This document shows positions 1-5,328 of a stretch of DNA of 10,088 nt, piece after piece. Source of the DNA: Thermoplasmata archaeon (GTDB lineage: Archaea; Thermoplasmatota; Thermoplasmata; Thermoplasmatales; Thermoplasmataceae); the NCBI GenBank assembly GCA_021797385.1, contig JAJZZW010000061.1:1-10088 (forward strand). Direction: 5' to 3'. Positions within the stretch are counted from its first letter, which is position 1, and each line of letters begins with the position of its first letter. The position numbers and the translations under genes are program-made. The notes under the pieces were generated by a model that was given only the letters and a program-made list of their open reading frames with translations, ran no database searches and was not told the origin of the DNA.

Positions 1-1
1 T

Positions 2-145
2 CTCGTCATCAGGGAGAGGGAAGATGATTGGATAGCACCTCATCCAGTAATAACAGATAAAAGAAGAGAGCAGATGGCAGAACGGGCAAGGTTAATGAAT
101 AAAGCCCTAGAAAGATCCCAGATAGCAGGTGGTGAAAAGGAATGA
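2..145 (+). CDS. C-terminal fragment of an unidentified protein (5' truncated)
   Basis: An open frame runs in from the left edge without a stop and ends at TGA 143-145, giving the last 47 residues of a longer protein. The visible tail is strongly charged. After a short stretch with a Trp (DDWIAPHPV) it becomes a likely amphipathic helix rich in Arg, Glu, Lys and Met and ends GGEKE. The stop overlaps the start of the next gene in an ATGA arrangement, so this gene heads or belongs to a translationally coupled operon with the three small genes downstream. I do not recognise the family, and too little is present to assign a function. That the frame is coding is supported by the overlap and by the ribosome binding site for the next gene lying inside its last codons. 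Confidence 0.7.
   Translation, partial: LVIREREDDWIAPHPVITDKRREQMAERARLMNKALERSQIAGGEKE
128..135 (+). promoter_or_regulatory. Shine-Dalgarno sequence for the 100-aa gene
   Basis: GGTGGTGA differs by one base from the archaeal consensus GGAGGTGA and sits 6 nt before the ATG at 142. It lies inside the 3' end of the preceding gene. This site is the main reason for accepting the ATG at 142 as a real start. Confidence 0.65.
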
Positions 146-444
146 ATATTTTTGATTTTATCATAGGTTTTAATAGTACAACTTACCCGGGGGATAGAAT
201 TATACCTGATAAGAAGTTCATATCTTATTTTCCCTTAAAAAATGCAAAAAACACACCTAAAAGTATCAATAAAAGGCTAAATATTTTATCGCCTAATAGC
301 ACGATTTTAGATAGCTCTAAGGATACATTCCCGTTCAACATCCCTTTCCATCCAGGAGAAGGGCCCGAGATTATTTATCCGGATGGCCCAGTGGAACCGG
401 AAGATCCGGAAGAAGATCCAGGAGATGAGCCGGATGATTACTAA
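142..444 (+). CDS. hypothetical protein with acidic, proline-rich C-terminal tail
   Basis: Unrecognised 100-aa protein. Residues 1-70 are mixed, with a hydrophobic start (MNIFDFIIGF) and scattered lysines. Residues 71-100 hold 13 Asp/Glu and 8 Pro and no Lys or Arg, ending DEPDDY. The tail is encoded by imperfect CCGGAAGA/GATCC repeats around 397-420. No signal peptide, transmembrane segment or known domain is evident. The start overlaps the upstream stop (ATGA) and has a good Shine-Dalgarno sequence. The stop lies 11 nt inside the next gene. These overlaps argue for genuine coupled translation in one operon. The acidic tail could bind basic proteins or act as a charge mimic, but that is speculation. 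The alternative that this is a chance frame is less likely given the ribosome binding site. Confidence 0.6.
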   Translation: MNIFDFIIGFNSTTYPGDRIIPDKKFISYFPLKNAKNTPKSINKRLNILSPNSTILDSSKDTFPFNIPFHPGEGPEIIYPDGPVEPEDPEEDPGDEPDDY

Positions 445-646
445 CGGGAAAATGTATCTTACTCTTCCGGAAGACTGGAAGAAAATAATAAGGATCCTTA
501 AAGATGGTCCACTATCCCAGGATGAAATAATTGAGAGATCCGGAATAGAGCCTAAAAAGGCCATATCGATTATAAGGACCATGACAGCACTATCGATGAT
601 AGAGATAGGCCCAGGGAATGAAATAAGATTGAGGGATAAGAAATGA
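434..646 (+). CDS. small winged helix-turn-helix protein
   Basis: A 70-aa protein that is essentially one winged-helix domain. Residues 14-24 (DWKKIIRILKD) look like helix 1, 28-37 (SQDEIIERSG) helix 2, 39-54 the recognition helix, and the segment MIEIGPGNEIRLR the hairpin wing. It probably binds DNA as a transcription factor or as part of an element's replication or regulation module; the specific family is not identifiable. The ATG at 434 was chosen because GGAG (421-424) stands 9 nt upstream and it gives an 11-nt overlap with the preceding gene. In-frame ATGs at 383, 425 and 452 are alternatives, and the one at 383 would need a long overlap. It overlaps the next gene by 4 nt (ATGA), so the product is probably made with its neighbours. 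Confidence 0.65.
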   Translation: MITNGKMYLTLPEDWKKIIRILKDGPLSQDEIIERSGIEPKKAISIIRTMTALSMIEIGPGNEIRLRDKK

Positions 647-864
647 TGCAGGCAACCTTGGAGGATTTCAGGCCGCAGAAAAAGATAGTCAGGGAATTCG
701 ATTACCTTATCCATGAATACATTAAGGCCTATGGCACCGATGACTATGACAAATACGATTTATATGACTTTACCTGGAAGTGCGGTGGAAGAATGAGAAT
801 AAAGAATATGCCCAGGAATGCATTCTTTTCATCATATAAGATTTACCAGAGATCTAAAAAATAG
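643..864 (+). CDS. hypothetical protein, 73 aa
   Basis: Unrecognised small soluble protein, last gene of the overlapping set. It begins at ATG 643 (ATGATG, so 646 is an equally possible start), with a GAGGGAT ribosome binding site 6 nt upstream. The N-terminal third is basic (RPQKKIVREF). The centre is rich in Tyr and Asp (about residues 30-43, GTDDYDKYDLYDF), and the C-terminal third is basic again with a single Cys in WKCGGRMRIK. There is no transmembrane segment. The high Tyr/Asp content and compact size resemble accessory proteins of archaeal plasmids or viruses, but no homology can be claimed. It is followed by about 140 bp of AT-rich DNA before the tRNA-Arg gene, so the operon ends here. 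Confidence 0.65.
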   Translation: MMQATLEDFRPQKKIVREFDYLIHEYIKAYGTDDYDKYDLYDFTWKCGGRMRIKNMPRNAFFSSYKIYQRSKK

Positions 865-940
865 AATCATATATTTTCATTAAATTATAAGTTAGTAATT
901 ATATAATGTTATTTTTATATTACAAAAACAGGATCGGGAG

Positions 941-950
941 TATATAAATA
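941..950 (+). promoter_or_regulatory. strong orphan TATA box
   Basis: TATATAAATA is preceded by purine-rich CGGGAG, which resembles a TFB recognition element. The predicted start of transcription is near 971, exactly at an ATG that opens a frame of only 16 codons (971-1021, MHYREFNIYKCARAGI) and stops inside the antisense of the tRNA-Arg gene. No convincing protein gene follows on this strand until 1162, which has its own TATA box. The site may drive a small RNA or a leaderless micro-peptide, or it may be fortuitous in this AT-rich spacer. Confidence 0.4.
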
Positions 951-1002
951 GAGGTAAGATATCCTTATCTATGCATTACAGGGAGTTTAACATTTATAAA
1001 TG

Positions 1003-1076
1003 CGCCCGCGCCGGGATTTGAACCCGAATCTAAGGCTCCGCAGGCCTTCAGGATATCCAAATTACCCCACACGGGC
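1003..1076 (-). tRNA. tRNA-Arg (anticodon GCG)
   Basis: A 74-nt cloverleaf reads on the minus strand from 1076 to 1003. The acceptor stem GCCCGTG pairs with CGCGGGC (one G-U). The anticodon stem AAGGC/GCCTT is perfect and encloses the loop CUGCGGA, so the anticodon is GCG, reading CGC and CGU codons. The T-arm is TCGGG-TTCAAAT-CCCGG. The D-arm has the conserved GG and A14/A21 but a weak stem. The discriminator is G, CCA is not encoded and there is no intron. A TATA-like element lies upstream at 1105-1112. The 3' end faces the small-gene module at 1-864. Confidence 0.93.
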
Positions 1077-1104
1077 TCATTAGTATGGCTTATACATATT
1101 TTAA

Positions 1105-1112
1105 CTTTATAA
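1105..1112 (-). promoter_or_regulatory. TATA box of tRNA-Arg
   Basis: On the minus strand the sequence reads TTATAAAG, centred about 32 nt before the first base of the mature tRNA. That spacing suits an archaeal promoter with a short 5' leader trimmed by RNase P. Confidence 0.5.
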
Positions 1113-1134
1113 TTTTCTGGAAACTGACCAAGAA

Positions 1135-1145
1135 TTATATATAAT
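1135..1145 (+). promoter_or_regulatory. TATA box of the M48 protease gene
   Basis: TTATATATAAT is centred about 22 nt before the GTG at 1162, which predicts a leaderless or nearly leaderless mRNA and supports GTG as the start. The promoter is back to back with that of tRNA-Arg. Confidence 0.5.
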
Positions 1146-1161
1146 AATTTTATTATACATT

Positions 1162-2235
1162 GTGGATGATAACGCAATAAAGCTCAAAATGTTTGTGAAG
1201 CACCTAACAAGAATAAGAACTTTATATGCAGGTACCATTTCATTTTCAACTAGTTTTTGGATTCTGATAGCAGATCACTTTGCCATATATTACGGAATTA
1301 TCTTCTTTATCTTTATTTTTCCGGTTATGCTATTAAGAGAATATTCAATATCTCGAGCGGTTGGCTCATACTATGGGACTAGTGCAAATTTTTTTGAATC
1401 GTTAAAATCCCATAGTTATATTTATAAAGCACTTATTTTATCTATTGCAATATCTTTCTTCAGGGTTTTTATTTTTACTTATTATACTGTTCACAGGGCT
1501 TTGATTTTTGTGCATTATTATTATATAGTTATCATTTTGAACATTCTCCTACTATGTCTGATACTTATATATAGGAAAATTAGTCATAACAGAAATATGT
1601 TCAATAAAAACACGTATAATTTAGACGGAGTATACTCAGAAATTTTGGATGAACTTCAAAATAAGTTCGGAATAAAGGGTGTTAATTTAAAAATTTTAAA
1701 ACGTAATACCTACAAAATTTTCAATGCATTTACTGTGACAGTAAATAAAAATTTATCCTTTATGGTGTTTACCCGTGATTTTTCTGAATATCTCAATAAA
1801 GAAGAGATAGCCGGCATTATGGCCCATGAAATGGCCCATATAAAGAACAGGGATTCTTACAGGTTTTTTATTGTTTATTCTTTACTCTTATTTGCTATTA
1901 TGAATATACTTTTAATACCGTATATATTCAATAAGTCATATTTGTTACTTTCACTATTTATTGATATCCTTGTGGTGATAATATTTGCTACCCGGATACC
2001 TTTATTGTTATACAGGAGGCACAGGGAAATTAAAGCAGATATAACAGCAGCGAAATACGGATTTGGTTTCGTACTGATAAAGGGAATAGAAACCCTCGAC
2101 AGAATGAACGGATATCCAGCAAAAAAGGTAAAAGGCATTCTGGCAACACACTATTCTTTCGAGGACAGGAGGAAAAAAATAGAAGAATATACTGGAGATT
2201 TTGGCTGCACTGCAAATGAAATCAATCTGCCCTGA
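1162..2235 (+). CDS. membrane-bound M48 family metalloprotease (HtpX-like)
   Basis: A 357-aa integral membrane zinc metalloprotease. The catalytic motif HEMAH occupies residues 222-226 (HExxH), and the likely third zinc ligand is E289 in the segment REIKAD, followed by the family-typical TAAKYG. Hydrophobic segments lie at about 22-58, 88-108, 113-137, 234-256 and 260-282. The catalytic motif sits between membrane segments with the active site on the cytoplasmic face, as in HtpX and related proteins that degrade damaged membrane proteins. The length is slightly above the usual 280-330. The start is GTG at 1162, set by the TATA box; ATG at 1189 is an alternative. The gene is notably AT-rich and its product is rich in Phe, Tyr and Ile. 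Its last 14 bp overlap the convergent gene. The M48 assignment is firm, while true HtpX orthology is not. Confidence 0.88.
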   Translation: MDDNAIKLKMFVKHLTRIRTLYAGTISFSTSFWILIADHFAIYYGIIFFIFIFPVMLLREYSISRAVGSYYGTSANFFESLKSHSYIYKALILSIAISFFRVFIFTYYTVHRALIFVHYYYIVIILNILLLCLILIYRKISHNRNMFNKNTYNLDGVYSEILDELQNKFGIKGVNLKILKRNTYKIFNAFTVTVNKNLSFMVFTRDFSEYLNKEEIAGIMAHEMAHIKNRDSYRFFIVYSLLLFAIMNILLIPYIFNKSYLLLSLFIDILVVIIFATRIPLLLYRRHREIKADITAAKYGFGFVLIKGIETLDRMNGYPAKKVKGILATHYSFEDRRKKIEEYTGDFGCTANEINLP

Positions 2236-3958
2236 ATTTAGGCAAAATAATGTCAATAAGTGACGGATTCCCAATAACAGCAGATGAAACAGCCTTCTGG
2301 AATGCAGACCTAAGTTCTGGCACATCATTAACGGTGTATGATTCAATGCTGAATCCCCTGGCTATTGTCGCAAAATCAATTCTGGGATTGTCAATATCTA
2401 TAAATTCCGTATCCTTTGAATTTTTAATATACTTTTCTGTAGTGTTTTCAAAATAAGGCCATTCTATAGCCCATGATCCGTTGTTTAGAATAATATATAT
2501 AACTCCAAGGCCATAGTGTTTAACGCTCCACAGCGCGGAGGTAACATTGCCGAATATGGCGTCACCATCACCTGTTATGCAAACTACAGGTTTATAATTT
2601 CTTATTCCTGAAAGGTAATTTTCCTCGTTTCTTGCCAGGAATGCACCATATGCCATGCCCACAGGAGACCCCAAATGTCCGCTGGGGTTGCTGAAGAATG
2701 TTCCAGGCTTGTCCAGATTTATCTGCTGGTTCAATCCATTGTAGTATTTGATGCTACCATTAACAAGGGTCATCCCTTCTTTCCATTCCTCATTGAGGAC
2801 ATATCCTATTGAGTTATCGGTAAGTATATTTTTTTCCATATCCTTAGTGGCCACATTTTCAATATTTTTCATTAATTCTTCATGTTTTTCTATAACGGAA
2901 GCCCTGCGGTTTTCGATTACTTCCTTTTCATTGGCTGCTATTTCAGTTTTTTTCATTATTAATTCCAGAGTTGGTCCCAGGTCACATTCTATATCAATGG
3001 AGTTGAACAGATTGGAAGAGCCATAGTCACCACCGCTATATATATCCCTGCGCCTCACGAACTCGGTGGAAAAATCTATAATATCTTTATCTACAGGAAA
3101 TGCATTTCCAGGTAGTATACCGAATTCGAAAAGAAGCAGAAGATCATCATTCTTTGTATCCGGTACATACATTCTTGGAACAAAGCCGAGATGCATTCTG
3201 TTTTGTAGTGGGAAACTCATAAAATAACGACGTTCCTTGACACCTATTCCAAACTTATCAGCAAATTTAGTCATGGTATCTACATAATCCATATTTCTCC
3301 CTGCATGGGATACAAAAATTTCAGGATTATCTGAATTTAGTATCTTATCGCCTATTATTTTTACAGTATCAATATCCGGCAATCTTCGATTATAATAAAA
3401 TTTCTTTGTCCTGATTGCCATGCCATCATAGGGTTTTTGCATGAGATCATGGCGCAATGTCAGAAATGATATACCCTTTGGTTCAAGCTGTGTTATGAAA
3501 AAAGCTTTTGAAAGGTCTTCCTCCATCATCTCTTCTGACTGAGAATTATTTGACCATTTTACCCATGGCTCTATAATATCAAGATGTTTAGATGAATAGT
3601 GACTCGTTGGATCATTTAGAAGATGTGTTCCAGGGATATCTCTTGATGCCAGTACCAGAAGGGGTGCCATGTTGAGGTATGATGAATACAGTGCACCAAT
3701 GGAATTCTGTGTACCTACTATTCTGTCAACCAGTGCTATTCCAGTTCTGTTCTTTGCCAGAGCGTACCCTTCTGCAGAGCTTATAGCGGTAAACTCATGC
3801 AATGCCTGTATCCATTTAATTCCCTTTTCAACCGATATTGCATCCTGAATTTCAGCCATTCCAGCTCCAGTTGTGCCAAAAATAAAATTATTTCCATATA
3901 ATTTCAAGGACTTTATTAAAACCTGCGCCAGTGTTTTAATTTCATAATTTTCATCCAT
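2222..3958 (-). CDS. thiamine diphosphate-dependent enzyme, acetolactate synthase/benzoylformate decarboxylase superfamily
   Basis: A full-length 578-aa ThDP enzyme of the ALS/POX/BFDC type. The N-terminal Pyr domain (about 1-180) carries the catalytic glutamate E55 in ALHEFTA. The central domain spans about 190-340. The C-terminal PP domain (about 375-570) has the ThDP/Mg motif GDGDAIFG (463-470) followed by NN at 492-493, the standard spacing. The segments GTQNSIGALYSSY and LGSPVGMAYGAF are also typical. Such enzymes decarboxylate a 2-oxo acid and either release the aldehyde or ligate it to an acceptor; which substrate is used here cannot be read from sequence. No regulatory subunit, ilvC/ilvD or other branched-chain gene is adjacent, so acetolactate synthase is not supported by context. 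The ATG at 3958 has a TATA box about 26 nt upstream and the mRNA is probably leaderless. The 3' end overlaps the protease gene. Confidence 0.85.
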   Translation of the reverse strand: MDENYEIKTLAQVLIKSLKLYGNNFIFGTTGAGMAEIQDAISVEKGIKWIQALHEFTAISSAEGYALAKNRTGIALVDRIVGTQNSIGALYSSYLNMAPLLVLASRDIPGTHLLNDPTSHYSSKHLDIIEPWVKWSNNSQSEEMMEEDLSKAFFITQLEPKGISFLTLRHDLMQKPYDGMAIRTKKFYYNRRLPDIDTVKIIGDKILNSDNPEIFVSHAGRNMDYVDTMTKFADKFGIGVKERRYFMSFPLQNRMHLGFVPRMYVPDTKNDDLLLLFEFGILPGNAFPVDKDIIDFSTEFVRRRDIYSGGDYGSSNLFNSIDIECDLGPTLELIMKKTEIAANEKEVIENRRASVIEKHEELMKNIENVATKDMEKNILTDNSIGYVLNEEWKEGMTLVNGSIKYYNGLNQQINLDKPGTFFSNPSGHLGSPVGMAYGAFLARNEENYLSGIRNYKPVVCITGDGDAIFGNVTSALWSVKHYGLGVIYIILNNGSWAIEWPYFENTTEKYIKNSKDTEFIDIDNPRIDFATIARGFSIESYTVNDVPELRSAFQKAVSSAVIGNPSLIDIILPKFRAD

Positions 3959-3979
3959 ATAAACTAATTATGTTTACTG

Positions 3980-3989
3980 ATTTAAAACT
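3980..3989 (-). promoter_or_regulatory. TATA box of the ThDP-enzyme gene
   Basis: The minus strand reads GTTTTAAATC, centred about 26 nt before the ATG at 3958. This implies leaderless transcription independent of the upstream tRNA-Leu gene. Confidence 0.5.
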
Positions 3990-3994
3990 TTGTG

Positions 3995-4020
3995 GAATAC
4001 ATTCAATTTTTTGCATTCAA
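3995..4020. promoter_or_regulatory. repeated CATTCAA motif upstream of the ThDP-enzyme promoter
   Basis: CATTCAA occurs at 4000-4006 and again at 4014-4020, 14 bp apart. The first copy is part of the inverted repeat GAAT-AC-ATTC (3995-4004). The pair lies directly upstream of the TATA box of the ThDP-enzyme gene, where activators or BRE-competing regulators bind. The function is inferred from position only. Confidence 0.25.
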
Positions 4021-4023
4021 AAA
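4019..4023 (-). terminator. T-run after tRNA-Leu
   Basis: The minus strand reads CCTTTTTG about 37 nt beyond the tRNA-Leu 3' end. Archaeal RNA polymerase stops at such oligo-T runs, so this may separate tRNA-Leu from the downstream ThDP-enzyme gene. Confidence 0.35.
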
Positions 4024-4059
4024 GGATAGCATGCTTCTAAATATCAACTATAAACGTTG

Positions 4060-4144
4060 TGCAAGGGACGGGATTTGAACCCGCGAACTCCTTCGAGATA
4101 GAATCTTAAGTCCTACACCTTTGGCCAAGCTTAGTTACCCTTGC
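4060..4144 (-). tRNA. tRNA-Leu (anticodon UAA)
   Basis: An 85-nt class II tRNA reads from 4144 to 4060. The acceptor stem GCAAGGG/CCCTTGC is fully paired. The anticodon stem TAGGA/TTCTA holds the loop CUUAAGA with anticodon UAA, reading UUA and UUG. The long variable arm is CTC-GAAG-GAG. The T-arm is GCGGG-TTCAAAT-CCCGT. The D-loop contains GG. The discriminator is A, as expected for leucine, CCA is not encoded and there is no intron. The long variable arm and discriminator make the leucine assignment firm. Confidence 0.94.
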
Positions 4145-4161
4145 ATACCCGTTAATATGTT

Positions 4162-4173
4162 ATTTATTAATAA
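4162..4173 (-). promoter_or_regulatory. TATA box of tRNA-Leu
   Basis: The minus strand reads TATTAATAAATA across this segment, centred about 24 nt before the mature tRNA 5' end. Confidence 0.45.
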
Positions 4174-4202
4174 GTTTTTTTGAGACCTAGCGATAGTATA
4201 AT

Positions 4203-4211
4203 ATTTATAAG
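4203..4211 (+). promoter_or_regulatory. TATA box of the 84-aa gene
   Basis: ATTTATAAG is centred about 23 nt before the ATG at 4230, predicting a leaderless mRNA. It is divergent from the tRNA-Leu promoter. Confidence 0.55.
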
Positions 4212-4229
4212 ATATATCACTAAGATATT

Positions 4230-4484
4230 ATGGTTGAAGAAAATAATAATGCTGTCATGGGGTTTAAGCTAGATGAAGAGCCTAAGTGGATAAGGGTATC
4301 ACTGGATGATGGAACTGTTTTAGAGATCAAAACAGAGATAATGTCAATAATGAAGGTGGGAAATGATCCTAATACTGGACTCCCACAATACAGTATAAAC
4401 GCTGCACCCATGATAAGAATGATGAAAGTCCCAAAAGAATCAATTAAGAGAAAAGTGGATTCAGATAAGGGTTTGTACAGATAG
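4230..4484 (+). CDS. hypothetical small protein, 84 aa
   Basis: Unrecognised soluble protein of 84 residues without cysteine. The pattern WIRVSLDDGTVLEIKTEIMSI (about residues 20-40) suggests a beta hairpin with a DG turn. Two further predicted strands follow around a GNDPNTGLPQY loop and a Met-rich segment (PMIRMMKV), then a basic tail. This looks like a compact mostly-beta fold. Its own TATA box gives a leaderless start at ATG 4230, so it is expressed as a monocistron or with the Lrp-type gene 49 bp downstream, which has its own promoter. The coding potential is credible because of the promoter and the ordered alternation of hydrophobic residues. No function is proposed. Confidence 0.7.
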   Translation: MVEENNNAVMGFKLDEEPKWIRVSLDDGTVLEIKTEIMSIMKVGNDPNTGLPQYSINAAPMIRMMKVPKESIKRKVDSDKGLYR

Positions 4485-4489
4485 GAAAA

Positions 4490-4503
4490 TATTCGTAAGA
4501 ATA
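4490..4503. promoter_or_regulatory. inverted repeat at the Lrp-type gene promoter, candidate operator
   Basis: TATTC-GTAA-GAATA is a perfect 5-bp inverted repeat with a 4-bp spacer. It ends 2 bp before the TATA box at 4506-4514, over the BRE position. Lrp-family regulators bind such dyads and often control their own genes, so autoregulation is a reasonable inference. There is no direct proof. Confidence 0.4.
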
Positions 4504-4505
4504 GA

Positions 4506-4514
4506 TTTAAATTA
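4506..4514 (+). promoter_or_regulatory. TATA box of the Lrp-type gene
   Basis: TTTAAATTA is centred about 24 nt upstream of ATG 4534, consistent with a leaderless transcript. It adjoins the inverted repeat at 4490-4503. Confidence 0.5.
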
Positions 4515-4533
4515 TCCACTGAAATAGAGTAAA

Positions 4534-4923
4534 ATGGATGAGATGGATTTAAAGATTTTAGATTTATTAAGAGAAAATTCCAGAGAAAAAAATATGGAAA
4601 TAGCAAGGAAGCTGAATGTTTCTGAGGGAACCATAAGGAAGCGCATATCTAATATGGTAAATTCAGGGATAATCCAAAAATTTACTTTAGAAACCGCCAT
4701 TTCCATTGAGGGTATAGTTTTGATAAAACTCGATTCAAGAAGGGCATCTGCTACAATTAAATTACTGAAAAGTGTTTACAGGGACGTTTATGAATTTTCA
4801 GGTAGGATAGACGTAGCCGTAAGAATAATTAAAAGTACAATAGATGAATTAAATATGGAAGTGGATAAAATCAGGGATTTGAGCGGTGTGTTGAATACAG
4901 ATACAATGGTAAGACTTAAATGA
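4534..4923 (+). CDS. Lrp/AsnC family transcriptional regulator
   Basis: A 129-aa feast/famine-type regulator. Residues 1-50 form the AsnC winged helix-turn-helix: the opening MDEMDLKILDLLRENSR, then EIARKLNVSEGTIRKRISNM as the HTH with recognition helix, then the short wing GIIQKFTLE. Residues from about 57 to 127 form the RAM (alpha-beta) effector and oligomerisation domain, with strands IEGIVLIKL, VYEFSGR and TDTMVRL. At 129 residues it is shorter than the usual 140-160 but both domains appear complete. Members bind amino acids and regulate their metabolism; the ligand here is unknown. It has its own promoter with a dyad that could be its operator. The Alba gene follows 53 bp downstream, with its own TATA box. 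Confidence 0.88.
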   Translation: MDEMDLKILDLLRENSREKNMEIARKLNVSEGTIRKRISNMVNSGIIQKFTLETAISIEGIVLIKLDSRRASATIKLLKSVYRDVYEFSGRIDVAVRIIKSTIDELNMEVDKIRDLSGVLNTDTMVRLK

Positions 4924-4936
4924 AATTTAACGATAT

Positions 4937-4948
4937 TATTATATATTC
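4937..4948 (+). promoter_or_regulatory. TATA box of the Alba gene
   Basis: TTATTATATATT is centred about 34 nt before ATG 4977, predicting a leader of roughly 8 nt. A weaker AT-rich candidate at 4950-4957 would give a leaderless transcript. Either supports the ATG at 4977. Confidence 0.45.
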
Positions 4949-4976
4949 TGAATAAATGTAGAATTGGGTAATTTAC

Positions 4977-5249
4977 ATGTCTGAAGAAAACATAATCTTT
5001 GTGGGAAGAAAACCAACTATGAACTATGTACTGGCTATTGTGACTCAGTTTAATAACTCTGATATAAACAGAATAGTGATAAAAGCAAGAGGAAAAGCCA
5101 TAAGCAAGGCAGTTGATATTGCAGAAATTACCAAGCATAAATTTATCCAGACAGCAACATACGAAAGCATCAAGCTTGATACAGAAACGCTAGAGGGAGA
5201 AAATGGTCCTTCAAACGTTTCATCCATAGAAATAATACTTACAAAATAA
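4977..5249 (+). CDS. albA: Alba DNA/RNA-binding chromatin protein
   Basis: A 90-aa Alba protein, the usual length for the family. The N-terminal signature IIFVGRKPTMNYVLAIVTQF (residues 6-25) matches the Alba motif in which the Arg-Lys pair contacts DNA; Lys13 occupies the place of the acetylatable lysine region in Sulfolobus Alba. The segment INRIVIKARGKAISKAVDIAEI (about 35-56) is the conserved core strand plus helix. The hairpin near residues 70-82 (ETLEGENGPSNV) corresponds to the flexible arms that reach into the DNA minor groove. Alba dimers coat archaeal DNA and bind RNA. The gene is monocistronic, with its own TATA box and a T-run after the stop. Confidence 0.95.
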   Translation: MSEENIIFVGRKPTMNYVLAIVTQFNNSDINRIVIKARGKAISKAVDIAEITKHKFIQTATYESIKLDTETLEGENGPSNVSSIEIILTK

Positions 5250-5250
5250 A

Positions 5251-5255
5251 TTTTT
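5251..5255 (+). terminator. T-run after Alba
   Basis: TTTTT begins 2 nt after the Alba stop codon, in AT-rich DNA. It is a typical archaeal intrinsic stop signal and would separate Alba from the prenyl synthase operon. Confidence 0.35.
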
Positions 5256-5303
5256 ATAATGTATAAAAAAAATTTCTACAAAACCTTAAATCATAATTTT
5301 CCA

Positions 5304-5312
5304 TACATAAAT
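5304..5312 (+). promoter_or_regulatory. TATA box of the prenyl synthase-ATPase operon
   Basis: TACATAAAT is centred about 21 nt before ATG 5329, slightly closer than usual but the best candidate in the spacer. It would give a leaderless operon mRNA. Confidence 0.4.
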
Positions 5313-5328
5313 ATCACTTGGTGTTTCG

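Noticed and set aside
307..714. 135-codon open frame on the minus strand
   Set aside because: It covers three overlapping plus-strand genes that have ribosome binding sites, while its own start lacks a promoter or ribosome binding site. It looks like the mirror of their codon bias.
950..972. Possible palindrome around GATATC at 958-963
   Set aside because: Only the central six bases are symmetrical; extension on both sides fails, so it is not a credible operator or hairpin.
965..1177. 70-codon minus-strand frame
   Set aside because: It runs through the whole tRNA-Arg gene; the tRNA structure explains the sequence.
4220..4606. 128-codon minus-strand frame opposite the 84-aa and Lrp-type genes
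   Set aside because: Both plus-strand genes have their own TATA boxes and coherent folds; the antisense product is a shadow.
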